This document shows, in pieces, positions 1 through 11,457 of a stretch of DNA of 26,991 bases. The position numbers and the translations under genes were made by a program. How positions within the stretch are numbered: position 1 is the stretch's first letter; each line of letters opens with the position of its first letter. The notes under the pieces are model-generated. The model ran no database searches. It saw only the letters and a list, made by a program, of their open reading frames with translations, and was not told the origin of the DNA. Source of the stretch: Coprinopsis marcescibilis (taxonomy: Eukaryota; Basidiomycota; Agaricomycetes; Agaricales; Psathyrellaceae); contig ML210367.1 in assembly GCA_004369085.1 (NCBI GenBank), forward strand, positions 19,120 through 46,110, in the 5' to 3' direction.

Positions 1-1844
1 CAACAGGCGAGTTTCTCAGAGATCATACGGCGCCAGCATGCTGAACTTCGTTGTTAAAGACCTTTCTCTCCTATGGTTTGCGAACTGTCAGTGTCGTGCC
101 CCTTCAATAATAACTCATCGCCAGTCGTCAATGCTAGCCCACCTTCCCAGTTAGCTAACATGTCTTTCGCAGGTTGGCATGGGATAATGTCATTCCATTG
201 GCAAATGGAGAGGAATACAAGAACAAGAGAAAACTATTCCAGCAACATTTCCATCCGAACAATATGAGCCTTCACCGTGCGGGCGTGAGGCAAAGCTTAC
301 CGCAACTGCTTACCTCAGTACTGGACAACCCAGGAGACTTTCGGCGCGCCAACAAAATGTATGTACCTTTTTGGTATCTTTAATAATTCAGCCTCGACTC
401 GACTGACACGATATGAACCATTGAGGTTCATGATCGGCACTATCGTAAAGCTTACCTATGGTGTTCAAAAGCAAGACAGAGTTGAATATTACGCAAAGCT
501 TTTCGACGATGCGCTTGAACCACCCATGCGAGCAGCAATTCCTGGCTCCTATCTCGTTGACATCTTCCCCTGGCTCAAGTACGTGCCCGAATGGTTCCCG
601 GGCGCAGGGTTCAAGAAGGAGGCAAGAGAAGGCAAGGAACTCGGCCGCAGGTTTGCGGATGAGCCACTTGAGGAGGCTCTCAAGTTGATGGTGATTTCAC
701 AGACATTCACTATGCTTGTAAGACTGACAGTACCTTTGTAGCATTCAGGAAACGGAGAACCATACTTTGTGGCTACAGCGCACGCAGATGCAGACTCGGC
801 GGGAGGTATAGATGCTAATCGTCTTCGGTTCATACGGGATGTGGGTGCCTCTGTATATTCTGGTAAACGCCCTGCCTTTTATCCTCTTCTTTGATCGCTC
901 ATGTACATGAAAACTCTAGCGGGGGTGGAAACAACAGTCGGTACGCTAGACTACTTCTACTACACGATGACCGAGTACCCCGAGGTGCAAACAAGAGCAC
1001 AGAATGAGCTTGATGAATATCTCCAGGGGCAAGGGCTTGCCGATTTCCATGATCAACCCCATTTGCCATACATCACGGCGATTGTCAAGGAGCTTCTTCG
1101 GTATGTGTTCTGATGCACAGTCTCCCTGCTACAGCCTTCTAATATATATCTTTTTTTAGTTGGCAACCCGTGGTACCTCTCGGTGAGCTCATCCCTATCG
1201 TGACTCGCTCACGTACTATATACTTACTCGCACATGCGATAGGCATCGCGCACCAGTCCACCGAAGACCTGGTATACGACGGTCTATTCATCCCCAAGGA
1301 TTCGATCATCATGGCAAATCAATGGTAAGTCTATTCATGGTGTGGCGTGAACAGGTCTCTGTTGACGCATTACAGGGCAATGTCTCTGGACGAAGAGGAA
1401 TATCCAGAGCCTCACGTATTCAAGCCTGAGAGATATCTAACTCCTGACGGACAGTTGGATCCATCCGCTCCAAATCCCGAGTCTATTGCGTTCGGTTTCG
1501 GTCGAAGGTGAGATATCACAGCCATTGTCAAATTTGACCTGCCTCGACGCCATTTGCCATCCGTATTAGGTTCTGCCCTGGCTCTCACATCGCACTGTCA
1601 ACCATGTTCATCACTGTCTCTGCCTTGCTGGAGCTCTTCACGTTCACCAAGGTCGAAGAATTTGACCCGAAGAGGCAAGTCAAGAGCGGAACTAGTACGA
1701 GGTAAGTTGTTTGCTCGCCAAAATCAAGAATGTATACTTAAGCTTAAGCCTTTGCTTTTGGGATGCAGAGGCCCTACAGATTTCCGATGTGGAATTACAC
1801 CACGAGTACGGAACGCTCGGGACCTTATCGAATCCATGTCCTAA
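1..1844 (+). CDS. Cytochrome P450 monooxygenase, 3' part (5' end outside window)
   Basis: A haem-thiolate oxidase, normally anchored in the ER, that inserts oxygen into organic substrates using electrons from a P450 reductase. About 423 residues are present; roughly the first 100 (membrane anchor) lie left of the window. Proposed exons: <1-75, 173-358, 426-690, 742-862, 920-1100, 1160-1182, 1243-1324, 1376-1507, 1570-1701, 1769-1844; all phases join. Family marks seen: I-helix AGVETT (from about 919), the ExxR helix as ELLR followed by WQP (split by the intron at 1101-1159), FKPERYL of the PERF region (about 1420), and the haem loop FGFGRRFCPG spanning the intron at 1508-1569, with its Cys ligand. 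The C-terminal exon ends RDLIESMS then TAA. The order and spacing fit a functional enzyme. Basidiomycete P450s of this kind are often labelled O-methylsterigmatocystin oxidoreductase-like, but the sequence does not reveal the substrate. It converges with the membrane-protein gene downstream. Confidence 0.93.
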
Positions 1845-2150
1845 GAGAATGATCGGGCATGTTCAGTTAGCGTCCGAAGCCTTTGCACGCGCCGGATTTA
1901 CAGTAATCGAGCCTGTGCATCGACGGTCCAAATGCGCTGTTATTGTTATTTAGAAGTTGGAGTTGGAAGTTATCCTTAAATATGTACTACCAAACGCTGT
2001 ACGCATCTCCACTGTGGGCCGTGTGATATAAAAATTGCCCGCCTATACTATAGTCTATAAGATGATGCGATTAGTATTAAGCGCCATTGATGATCTTTGG
2101 TAGCTTAAAAGGACCAACCGGTTTCAAAGCTCGGAATGTAAGATCTCCAG
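1845..2150. other. Convergent 3' intergenic region
   Basis: This 306-nt gap separates the stop codons of two converging genes, the P450 (+) and the membrane protein (-). It is AT-rich around 1970-2060 and presumably holds both 3' UTRs and polyadenylation signals. I see no gene in it; the open frame that continues to about 1950 overlaps the last P450 exon in another frame. Confidence 0.6.
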
Positions 2151-3292
2151 TCAGGAAGAGTAAGGAGGAGGGTGATTTGGGGGCCAATGGTTGTCGCGCC
2201 CGTCGTCGTCTCTGGTGAAGGCGACTGGTGATTTGTTGATATTGTACTTCTCATCCAATGAGTCAAAGGTGTACGAAGCATCGTTGTAGGCGCCCGTCCT
2301 ATAAGGTCGGGAAAGAGCGTTGGCTAGAAAGAGCAGTTAAGTTAGAAAGCTCAGATGTTATTAAACAACGAGTTGGGGGATACCTTTTGGGCTCCCTTCG
2401 TCGGGCTCGACCAGTCTTGCGCTTCGGGCTCTCCGACGGCGCAAGATGAATACAACCACCAACACGAGGACTGCCAGAAGTCCTACTCCTCCAACAACTG
2501 CACCAGCGATGACTCCAGCCTGGCTGTGGCTCGTGGTCGCATTTCCGCTCGAGGAATCCACAGCTACGCTACCACCAGCGGAAGGGGATGGATTCGGACT
2601 ATCCAAAAACATTGTTGGGCGGGAAAACGTGTTTGTCTCGTTGATTCCTGGCACTACAGAGGAGGAGGGAAGGGCGCTTGTGTCGGAGGCCTCGCTCTCA
2701 GTGGGTATTATGTCGCTCGTGGAAGGTGGGAGCGACTGTGTAGTCGGCTCGGGGTCCGGAATCGAAGAAGAGGGAGGAGGTGGCGGAGGTGGGGGTGGAG
2801 AGCTCGGAGGTGGAGGTGCGCTTGTTGTTGGTAAAGCAGTCACCATGTAGTCGACGTACATCCTGTCATTTTCTCGTAGGTTTGTGGCCTGAAGGGTGTG
2901 CGGGCCAGGGCCACCAAGGTCAGGAGACTGGTAGAGCGGTACATCGAACGCTGTTCGGTTGCCATATACTGCGCGAAATTCACGGTGGTGAATACCATTG
3001 ACACTGAATGATGCCACAGCGGGGGTCGAATCCCCTGGATTTACAAGCCCATAGACGCTAATTTGAGTGCCTATGGGATAGCAGAATTAGCAGTATACCC
3101 TTTATCCGATAAGAATGGCGTCTTGGGCGCTCAGTGCTCACCGGTAAAGACATAGGTCATCGTTGCTCCCAAAAGCGGGCTGACATGGACGGTTCCGCCG
3201 TATGACCGCCCAGGAAACTCGTGTACAACCCAGTGGTGCGTTAGCCAAGTAATGGCTGGGTCTGAATCATCGATGGTTACTGTGTTGGACAT
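2151..3292 (-). CDS. Single-pass transmembrane protein with Pro-rich stalk (basidiomycete family, function unknown)
   Basis: Proposed exons 3292-3142, 3070-2384 and 2323-2151 (introns 71 and 60 nt) give about 336 residues. The start ATG at 3292 opens a domain beginning TVTIDDSDPAITW, a pattern I know from many mushroom membrane proteins with a beta-sandwich-like ectodomain of unknown function. A Pro-run and Ser/Thr/Pro-rich stalk follow (about residues 129-235), then one hydrophobic segment (about 235-260, AGAVVGGVGLLAVLVLVVVF), an RRRR stop-transfer motif and a short cytosolic tail. The third exon is inferred: the frame of exon 2 ends soon after RRRR, but splicing 2383-2324 opens 57 more codons ending in HPPPYSS, a PPxY-like tail common in this family. 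No classical signal peptide is visible at the chosen start. A plasma-membrane or ER location is likely; a sensor or adhesion role would be a guess. The antisense strand shows a Gly-rich shadow frame. Confidence 0.75.
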
Positions 3293-4071
3293 GTGTTGAG
3301 ATTAAAGAATGTAATAAGTTTCCAAGCAAGGCCTAGAAAAAACGGAGCTGGAAAGACAGTGAGAGAAATGAGTGTCTGGGTATGTGGGATGGAAACAAGT
3401 ACTGGGAATAGTATGGAGTGTGGCTCGCACTGGGAGTGAAGGGAAAGGAAGCTCTGCGTGAGAAGGGCAGCTGCGCCTACATACCAACGCAGCCTGCCAC
3501 ATACGACTCTCCTTGTCAACTCATCGCCTCCTATAGCGGAAGAATGCAAGCACACGGTGTATGTATTCCCAACCTTGTCGTGATCGGTCGTAGATCAAAT
3601 AGTGCACAAAACGACATCCTGGCACATGTTACATTCAATGGAGTCGTTGAGCGCCGAGCGCTTAGTATAGGAAGTGGTGTGCTTGTCCATAAGGCGAGCA
3701 TGAACAGGAAGAGAAAGAGTGAGCGATGTCTTGAATCAAGTGAGTTGAGTGGCCTGCGACTCTGAGAAGCAATGTAGTGAATGATTCTCGTCCGCGGTAT
3801 GCATGTACTTACAACAGCGCGGGAGGGACTGGACCCACAAGCCAACGTGAATAGCTCCTTGTGTGGCCTGTATAACCATGCGTCTCGCGAAAGTCTGTCA
3901 TGAAAACAAATCTGAGATCGACATTTCCATCAGAATCAGAATCGCAGATTTATTGAGATGAGTTGTCGATATAATGAATTTGGTTGGATTATTTGAGACC
4001 CTCAAGACCAGAAATTAGAGTAATCCCGAAGAAATAGCTTATCGGACGTATTCGAATGTTGCTTCCAAGGA
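3293..4071. other. Intergenic: promoter of membrane protein and 3' flank of MYND gene 1
   Basis: This 779-nt gap lies upstream of the membrane-protein gene and downstream of the first MYND gene. The open frames in it (for example 3531-3845 on the minus strand, 3418-3765 on the plus strand) lack family motifs, and I do not treat them as genes. They could be a 5' UTR exon of the membrane-protein gene, which would need transcript data. I found no RNA gene or repeat. Confidence 0.5.
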
Positions 4072-6226
4072 TTAGTCGTCGTCTTCGTCCCTAGATAAGT
4101 TTATCGTCAGTTTCCCTGTAAAGATATATTCTACATATCCTTCCACTCGCCTTTGAAGCATGATTCCTCCTATAATTTTAGCATCAACTAAGTAAGATCC
4201 AAAGGGCATGAATCTCCTGGTAGGATTGGGGAGTGCAACAATACACAGGAGATTAGCCTCTATGTTTCCATAAGAGGTGCACCAATCCAATAGCCGGAGC
4301 TTTGGATCCCGTTCCACCCACTCTGCCATGGCCTCAAATCTAACACCAGCAGTCACCTCCCGCGCAGGGTCCTCCTTCAAGCGGCAACGGTACTCCTCCA
4401 CCGAGAAAACGTTCAGATATGGGACGATCTCCCTGTCATCATCCAACGTATGAGTGAATACAGAGACCTTGTCGTTCAAGCAAGGCCATTCTTGTATCAT
4501 GGTGGCCAGGATATCCACAGTGACCAAAAACTGATGAAACCGTACGGAGTGGGGGATCCTAAGCTTCCTCGTCTTCAAGTCTATCAGATAAGGTCCAGTT
4601 AAAGCCCTACCAATGATTACAGAGATATTAGAGCATACCTTCGTGAGCTGCGGCACGCTTTCCACACTCATGACGGTGTACTTTCCAATCTATGCGCTGG
4701 CACTCAGCAGAGCAATAAACAACTGAGTGGCATCCGGAGCAAGTCTGAGGTTTTTTGTAACGCTTTGTGTGACCTCCCTGCCCCATTTGAAACATAATAT
4801 CGATGTTCAATTTCTCTCCGTTGAAAGATGATGACAAGCTTACCTTGAAGTTGTCACATTGTACGACTTCACGACCCGATACCCCCAAACCTCCGGTCTG
4901 TGCTTTGAATTCCGACATAAAGTTGGACCATAAGGAGTGGTTACGGGCATCAGGGCTGGATATGATCCTTTGAGTTGAAGTAGGGATGTTCTTCACGCTT
5001 GATTGGACGGATCGAAGAACTCGAGGTGACGCCAAGAAGCTCATAATTGTTTCTAATGAATATTCAGTCAATCTGATGTCCCGTTTCGAAGACGCAACGC
5101 AAGCCACATCGAACATGAAGACCAATAGGCCTTTGTCGATCAGCTTCGACAACAGAGTACACGAAGTAGTTGGCCGGTATCGGCCGCACCACTTGAATAG
5201 AGAGTTGATGTGATCCCCGAACATGAGTTTGCCGCGGTTGGCGGGATACGCACCCCAGAGGGCGGTGACGAACGCGAAGTAGACAGAAAGGAAGTCATCC
5301 TTGAGAAGTTGGGCCCCAAGGCGTGGGCATGCTTCTGCCAGGGTATCCGGAATCAAGTAAAGGAGCCCGGCGATTCGGTTGGTGTCTTCAAAACTTTGCA
5401 GATCGGGTGCTGATTTGACGATATTCGTCTGGTTCTCGATGACTGCCAAGATTTTTCGAGTGAACACCGTTGTGAGGTGTGAGGAGAGAGTGGAAAGGTA
5501 GTGTAGAAGTATGCGTCTGCTGTCCGAGTAAGCTTCAGATGTTCCGAGACATTCGTACAGAACACTGAATGGGATAGACAATTCCGTGTCGAACGGGCTT
5601 GGTGCGCGTGGATCTTGGTCGATTGTGACTGCCATAATCACGGAATTCATGGCGCAGCACGAAGAAAGGACCACTCCCTTCAGCTCTTCATGGAAGCGGA
5701 GAAAGTGCAGAAAGAAGTCGTTGACCACAGCCCATTGTGGCATGTTTCCGAACTTCGTCCCGCCCAAGGCAAGGTTTTGATGCCAGAGGAATATTCCCTC
5801 CAGGTATTCCACAAGGGTCGGTATAAGTTTCCGGGCCTCTTGTTTGTCTCCCTTGAGTGCCGACATCGCATTCTCGACGGCCCAAAGGGCGTGATAGCTT
5901 CGTGAATTGACGTCTTTCACTAGATTTCGGTCGGCGTCTGAGGTGTCGTCACCTATAGGAATAATTGGTGCTCTCAGGTGTACAGCATATGCACGTACTG
6001 CGTCAACCATCTGATTTGTGCTGGTAGGCCAGTTAATTGCGAGCCATCCCATGCTTATCAGACAGCCGTTCCGAATGCGTTGAAGCCGCTGTAATTACAA
6101 TAAGCATTCGAAACTTTTCGGGTTTCATTATATTTCACTCACCGTTTCAAATGTCAAGTTCCTTTGTGCGATAGCGCCCCTGATAGGGCCTGGTCCCATC
6201 GGTAACGAGATTTTCTTCGGAGGCAT
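4072..6226 (-). CDS. MYND-type zinc-finger protein, paralogue 1
   Basis: Proposed exons 6226-6143, 6088-4844, 4777-4639 and 4580-4072 give about 658 residues. The start at MPPKK matches the start of its neighbour paralogue (MPPRG), and RNLTFET|RLQRIRNG across intron 1 aligns with the neighbour's ALQQIRQG. A long helical region (exon 2, 415 codons) precedes a C-terminal MYND finger at about residues 439-480: CDNFK, then CSGCHSVVYC, CQRIDW and HRHEC. MYND fingers usually bind proteins through proline-rich motifs; this mushroom-expanded group has no established role. Intron 2 (4843-4778, 66 nt) is a multiple of three without stops, so the frame reads through it, but GTAAGC..CAG and the matching intron in the paralogue argue that it is spliced. 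The second Cys of the first zinc pair seems to be missing (Gly instead). A domain of about 200 residues after the finger ends in RDEDDD. Confidence 0.82.
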
Positions 6227-6640
6227 GATGATGGCAGAAAAAGAAACGAGAACAAAGTTAAAAATGTCGGGGAAATGTGCCAACGCGGCCCGCTCGCTTG
6301 CACTTAGATCCGGCTCTCTGAATGGGGAACAAGCAAAAGACTTGATAAAACTGACACTCTGATTTATCCATTCACAATTCAAGGGTCAGTAAGTGGTAAA
6401 GCTACTTTTCCTATTACTACCCCTTTTCAGTAACCCAGAAGATTGAAAGCACCTAGAGGCTAGAACTCATCCGTCCGACGTGGTGTTACCTACTTGGTTC
6501 AAGCAAGGTTCAAGTTGAATTCCAGTCCGGTAGGAGTAAGCTAGTCTCAAGCAGAGTAGATAGTCACAAATATATTGCTTCTTAAATTACCAAATACAAG
6601 TACATTTCATACTTCAAAGTTCTTCCCAACCTCTTCCAGT
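6227..6640. other. Intergenic between tandem MYND genes
   Basis: This 414-nt gap holds the presumed promoter and 5' UTR of MYND paralogue 1 and the 3' flank of paralogue 2. The minus-strand frame of paralogue 1 stays open upstream of its chosen ATG to about 6382, but that extension has no counterpart in the other copy. I see no other gene. Confidence 0.5.
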
Positions 6641-8823
6641 TTATTCAGAGTTGACCCTGGCAACACGCTGAAGGATCTTCAACTTAGTGGGTTGGAGAAA
6701 GTCTGCGTCAAGTCTAGATGTACAGAAAACTTTTAGAAACCAGAGGCATGTCGATATTTAAAATATACTGTACTTACTGCGGAATCATACCTCCACTCAA
6801 GATTTTCATTCCCGCTTTGTTCGGAAACGGCCAGATGACGGTTCGACGAGGCAGAAGAACCTCAACTGGTAAACACTATGGCGGAAGCTGAAATCGACAA
6901 GCCGTAGGGTTGGGTGATCCTTGACCCAAGCAGACATGGAATCGAATCGAACACCAGCTATGAACTCATCCATCGGGTCGTGCCTCAGTTCGGAACGAAA
7001 CCGTCGCAACGGCACAATGTCCTCGATATCATCCCTGGGTCCTTTGGTATCCGTAGAGGGGCCTATCGAGAGGATTTTATCTCTGTTGCATGGCCACCTA
7101 TCGAACATTCCACCGATAATATCTCCGATCACTGAGAGGAGGTGAAACCGTACAGACTGGGGTGCTCGTAGCTTCCGCTGTTTCAATTCTGATCAGACAG
7201 TCAGACTTCAAACGATCCAACCACAGCAGATAAGCTCGGGCCTGACGCACCTTCATGAATTATAGCCAGGTTGGAGCACTCGTGCCGATGGATCTCCCAA
7301 TCTATGCGCTGGCACCCCGGAGAGCAATAAACCACCGAATGACATCCTGTACAAGTTTGTCGCTTTCTAGACTTGAATCGGTGCTCATGTGGACCCTGTC
7401 CAAGATTTAGTACATTCGGCTTCTGAAAGGAAGGAATCGGATCGAATACCTTGAAGTTATCGCACTCTGTGACAACTGGGCCGGACCCTCCCACAAGCTT
7501 CGAAACCCCAGAACTCATGAGCAAGTTTGTCTCGAAGCCCTGCCATGCAGAATGTGTATGCGCCGCTGGGTTGGTTGCAATTTTTCGCGTAGCCGGGGGT
7601 AGGTTTCCAAGGGCAGTATGCACAGACTGAAGCACGCGAGGGCGACCAAAATGACTTTCGAGCACCCGCAACGCACTATGAACACACTCAACATCATCTT
7701 CACTGTAGGCGATGCAAGACACGTTGGTGATGAGGGTCAGTAGGCCCTTGTCCAATAGCTTGCACAGCTGAGAGGACGAAGCACTTTCTCGATATAGCCT
7801 GTTCCACCTGAACAATGAGTCCAGGTGTCCCGTAAATCCGAGTTTCTGACGCTGGGCGGGGTATACATCCCACAGGGCGGCGATAAAGTCGAAATATACA
7901 GCAACATAGCCATGTTTGATGAGTTGAGACCCAATGCGAGTGTCTTCTCGAGCCAGGGCTTCCGGGAGGTAACTGAGGATTGCCGCGGTTCTGTGGGTTT
8001 CGCCGGGAGTGTGATGGTTGGGAGCCGACCTGACAAGGTTGGTCTGGTTTTTGATAATCAACAACATGTGGAGAGAAAATGATTTGACGAAGTGGGAGGG
8101 TAAGGCGAAGATGTAGTCCATGACGATGCTCCGGCTGTTATCTTCAGAAAGGCAGTCGAACAAGAGATCGAGCCGTCTGAACAGCCTGTGGTCAAATGGA
8201 GCAGGTGCTATGGGCTCCTCAGTTTGGTCGACGGTGAATGCAAGGATAACGGAGTGCATGGCGCATTTCGAAGCAAGCATCATGGATCTCAGCTCTTTGT
8301 GAAAGTGAAGGTAGGATAGCACAAAGGTGGCGAGCGCATCGGCTGACTTGGATAAGCCTTGCGTTCCAGTCAGGACAAGGAATTGGTGCCAGGAGAATAC
8401 AGGCTCTATGTTCTCGACGAGTATCGGGACGATCTTTTTCGCCTGTTGCTCGTCCTTATACAACACTCGCATCGTCTGTTCAATGGCCTTGATAACGTGA
8501 TGGCTTCGTCGTTGCGTGTCTTCCCATGCTTTTCGCTCCTCCTCTGATGCGCCTTCTTTGACAAGAAGCATTGGCGCATCAAGGTGCGGAATAAATACAC
8601 GTAGGGCCGCCAAGATCTGTACGGGGTCGGTAGGCCAGTTGTCCACCAACTTCTGCATCTCCGTCAGCGATCCCTGACGGATTTGTTGAAGTGCCTTAAC
8701 GAGTGTTAGCTCCGAATTTCGCAAAGGGATGAGATCACATACGTCCTCGCGATCCGATCTATTGCAACTAGTACTAGTAGTAGGATTGGGAACCTTGTCC
8801 ATGTTAAGTCCTCGAGGTGGCAT
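6641..8823 (-). CDS. MYND-type zinc-finger protein, paralogue 2 (C-terminal frameshift suspected)
   Basis: Tandem paralogue of the gene at 4072-6226. Proposed exons: 8823-8743, 8694-7450 (415 codons, the same length as in paralogue 1), 7395-7251, 7188-6778 and 6713-6641. Introns 1 (8742-8695, 48 nt) and 2 (7449-7396, 54 nt) are multiples of three without stops, so a single frame spans them, yet both sit exactly where paralogue 1 has introns. MYND residues: CDNFK, CTGCHSVVYC, CQRIDW, HRHEC. Read literally, exon 4 stops at 6806 after SGRFRTKRE, giving about 617 residues. From about 6827 another frame resembles paralogue 1 (SGGMIPQ against IGGIMLQ), runs to a good donor at 6777 and, after a 64-nt intron, continues to TAA at 6641. 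One base therefore appears to be missing in a short T run near 6825-6827. Either this is a recent truncation or a sequencing error. An in-frame ATG at 8907 is possible; 8823 was chosen by comparison with the paralogue. Confidence 0.78.
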
Positions 8824-9087
8824 CGTGGCGTAGGTCAGCTTCGACACGATTGAAACAAGGGAAAACCCGGACGATGTGCCAAGTTCGCTGATGATGTTCC
8901 CACACAATCTTTTGGGCTCTTTGCATGGCAGACGGCTGGGCGCCTATCCTATCGAGCCGAGGACGAGTTTTATTCGGAGATTAAATTCTCTGCGTCTGAA
9001 TCCCAATGTTGTAATTCTGTGTTGCGGAGCCTGAAATCATTCTGCATTCTACCATCTCCCTGATTCCTCAGTCCCACTTTGCTCACA
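8824..9087. promoter_or_regulatory. Divergent promoter region, MYND paralogue 2 / EXO70
   Basis: The start codons of MYND paralogue 2 (-) and EXO70 (+) are 264 nt apart and face away from each other, so both core promoters must lie in or near this stretch. I could not assign a TATA box or a specific factor site with confidence. Confidence 0.5.
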
Positions 9088-11457
9088 ATGGACGACGAAA
9101 CTGCTGAAATCGAGCTAGTAAGCGTCATATCTCTGTGCTGAAATCCAAGCTGATCGTATGACTCTTCAGCTGCAGCAAAACCTGCAAAAGACCAGGCAGT
9201 TATCGAAACGGATGACCAGTATGTGCTCTCGCTCGTTGTACCGTTCTAGAAGCATAATCTTTCAATTTCTTCAGGTATTCTCGACACATTCGACACCCGA
9301 ATAGCGCGACTAGAAAAGTCAATCTTACCGTTGTACACCGCAGCACAGATTCTTAACAAGCGGAGGAACAGTACGGCGCATTTCTGCTTGAACGCTCTGT
9401 CTTATCCAGGCGTCTAGACATCGACCAGACTTTGCTGAAGATCGACGATGTTGCAAGCAACCAGAGCGACCTATCGAATGAAGAAGGGCTAATTCTACGA
9501 GGGTGAGCCGTTGACTGTGTCTGGTAACCATTGTGACTAACCCGTGCTCAGACCACAACCAGGGCAACTGACTGTATACAAGGATGCTCTTGAACGGTTG
9601 AATGCCAACATTGCATTCAAGGGCGAGGACAAGGATGTCGATAAGATTGTAAGCTTGATTACACCGTTTCTCTTTGCGTAGCTGACGTTGAAACCAGGCC
9701 AACCTGGTAGAGACCGGCGCGAAGAAGCTCACGCAGCTGTATACCAAGGTGGTCGCAGAGGGCTCCTCTGGCACAACGCCAGCTCCAGGGACATCCGATG
9801 CCATCATGCTGACCTCTTTTCCCGCATCGTTGCTTCCATCCCTATCGCCCGTCGTCAAGTTCCTACGAACATTGCCCCTACCGTCAACACACCCGTCCCA
9901 CCCGGCAGCACAAGCAATCCTGAAGACCCTTATGGAAGCACAACGCGGTTACGCCGACATGAGAGGGAGCTGGGCAGTCAAATGCCTGGATGGACAAGGG
10001 AAGCGGCTGGTGGTCCGCGCCAACGAGGTGGACCCGCTCGTCACAGGAAGAGAGTTTGGCGAGTGGGTGGAATTGATCCTTGGAACTGCAGAGGTACGGT
10101 CCTTTATTGTTTGCTTTTCGTGTCTTACCTCGTGATCACAGGAAGAATACAAACTTTTGCAAGAACTCTCGCCACTGTCAAGTCCAGGCTCGATGTCAGC
10201 AGCGTTCAGCGTCCTACTCGTCCCTGTCCTGCGCCTTTTCAACACCATCCTCAGTTCGCTCATCACACTCACCAAGAAGAACCTTCAGAAGTTCAGTTTC
10301 CTGGCCCTTTCGGCATACGAGGTGCTGCTGTCACTCCAATATCACTGGGAAGAGATTTTGTCCTGTGCATCAGAACAGTTGCGCGACAAGAACGAATTCA
10401 AGGACGGCCTACCCGCTCTGAGAAGCTTGTGTCTGCGCAGCTTCCCCGAGTTTTTGGTTGACCTGAAATTGGGGGCCACGTCACGGGGACAGGCAGACAC
10501 GAGCACCAAGATCATGGACTTTGTTGTTGAGGTACGCTCTGCGAAACTCTGAGCGATCCACCACTTACCCTTGCCGCTAGACTGTAACCTATATCTCCAA
10601 AATCCCAGAAGTTCAGGGAGCGGTATCAGCAGCACTGACAGCACTCGGAGATGGCAACTGGAAGATGGGCGAGGGTATTCAAGTCGGTGTGAACAACAGG
10701 ATCGGGGACGGCGACGAAGACGCCATTCTCAAGCATTTCATCTGTACGTTCATCGACCTTTCTCCCCCTCTTGCTTTCCCACTGAAAGCACCCCGCAGAC
10801 GACGTCGTAGCAACAGCAATCACCAGTCTGACCACGATCTCGCGGACAGCCCGGCGTCCAGCGTATGGCTCGATCTTCCTGCTCAACAACGTCTCGTATC
10901 TGCGTGCATTCCTCCTCGACGACCCGAGATCGAATTCGATACCCAAGCTGCTCTCTTCGAGCGCCAAGGACCTGCTCAACTCCAACTACCGGACTGCCAA
11001 GGCAGGGTACTTTGATGCCAACTTTTCACCGCTCATGCAGGCCATGACGGATGATCCCAAGGATCGGTCTGGAAAGTCTGCGGCAAAGGAGAAGTTTACG
11101 CGGTTCTTTGACCTGTTCGATGAGGTCATTGAGAGACATCGGATTGGGCGCGTGATGGAAGACGACGATGATGGGAGGAGGGCAGTGGGGGATGAGGTCA
11201 TCATGCTCGTCGTCCCGAGTTTGCAGAGGTTCATACAGAAGCAGAAGGAAAGGGATTTCAGTAAGAGTAAGTGGTTCACGTTGTTGCTTGCTGATGGAGT
11301 CGCTTATTCTCCCTCTTTCTTTCCAAATAGACCCCCAGAAATGTGCGTCCCTCTGCCTCGCTTGTGTTTGTGCCCGGCGCTGACTTGTAACCCTTCCTTA
11401 GATATCAAGAGGACGCCAGAGGATATTGAATCCCAAATTAGGAATGTATTTAGTTGA
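9088..11457 (+). CDS. EXO70: Exocyst complex component Exo70
   Basis: Subunit of the exocyst, the octameric complex that tethers secretory vesicles at sites of polarised growth; Exo70 binds PI(4,5)P2 and Rho GTPases at the plasma membrane. Proposed exons: 9088-9117, 9170-9218, 9275-9370, 9418-9502, 9552-9648, 9698-10093, 10142-10531, 10581-10743, 10799-11266, 11331-11342, 11402-11457, giving about 613 residues, normal for fungal Exo70. The N-terminus reads SILDTFDTRIARLEKSILPL then YTAAQILNKR and IDQTLLKID, the typical start of the family. The helical C-terminal domain includes EFGEWVELIL, FFDLFDEVIERH and the terminal KRTPEDIESQIRNVFS. The tenth exon is only 12 nt (codes for most of NPQKY), flanked by 64- and 59-nt introns, and is needed to keep the frame. 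It is divergent from MYND paralogue 2 and convergent with the EZH gene. ATG context CACAATGG is good. Confidence 0.93.

Noticed and set aside
2446..2850. Plus-strand Gly-rich open frame
   Set aside because: It is the antisense shadow of the Pro-rich stalk of the minus-strand membrane protein, with no motif of its own.
3018..3042. tRNA T-arm-like string GGGGGTCGAATCCCC
   Set aside because: It lies inside a well-supported exon of the membrane-protein gene, and no acceptor, D or anticodon stems can be built around it.
3531..3845. Minus-strand 104-residue open frame upstream of the membrane-protein gene
   Set aside because: No domain and no good splice link to the next exon; it may be leader sequence but cannot be supported as coding.
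6227..6382. N-terminal extension of MYND paralogue 1
   Set aside because: The MPPKK start at 6226 matches the MPPRG start of the paralogue; the upstream part has no counterpart.
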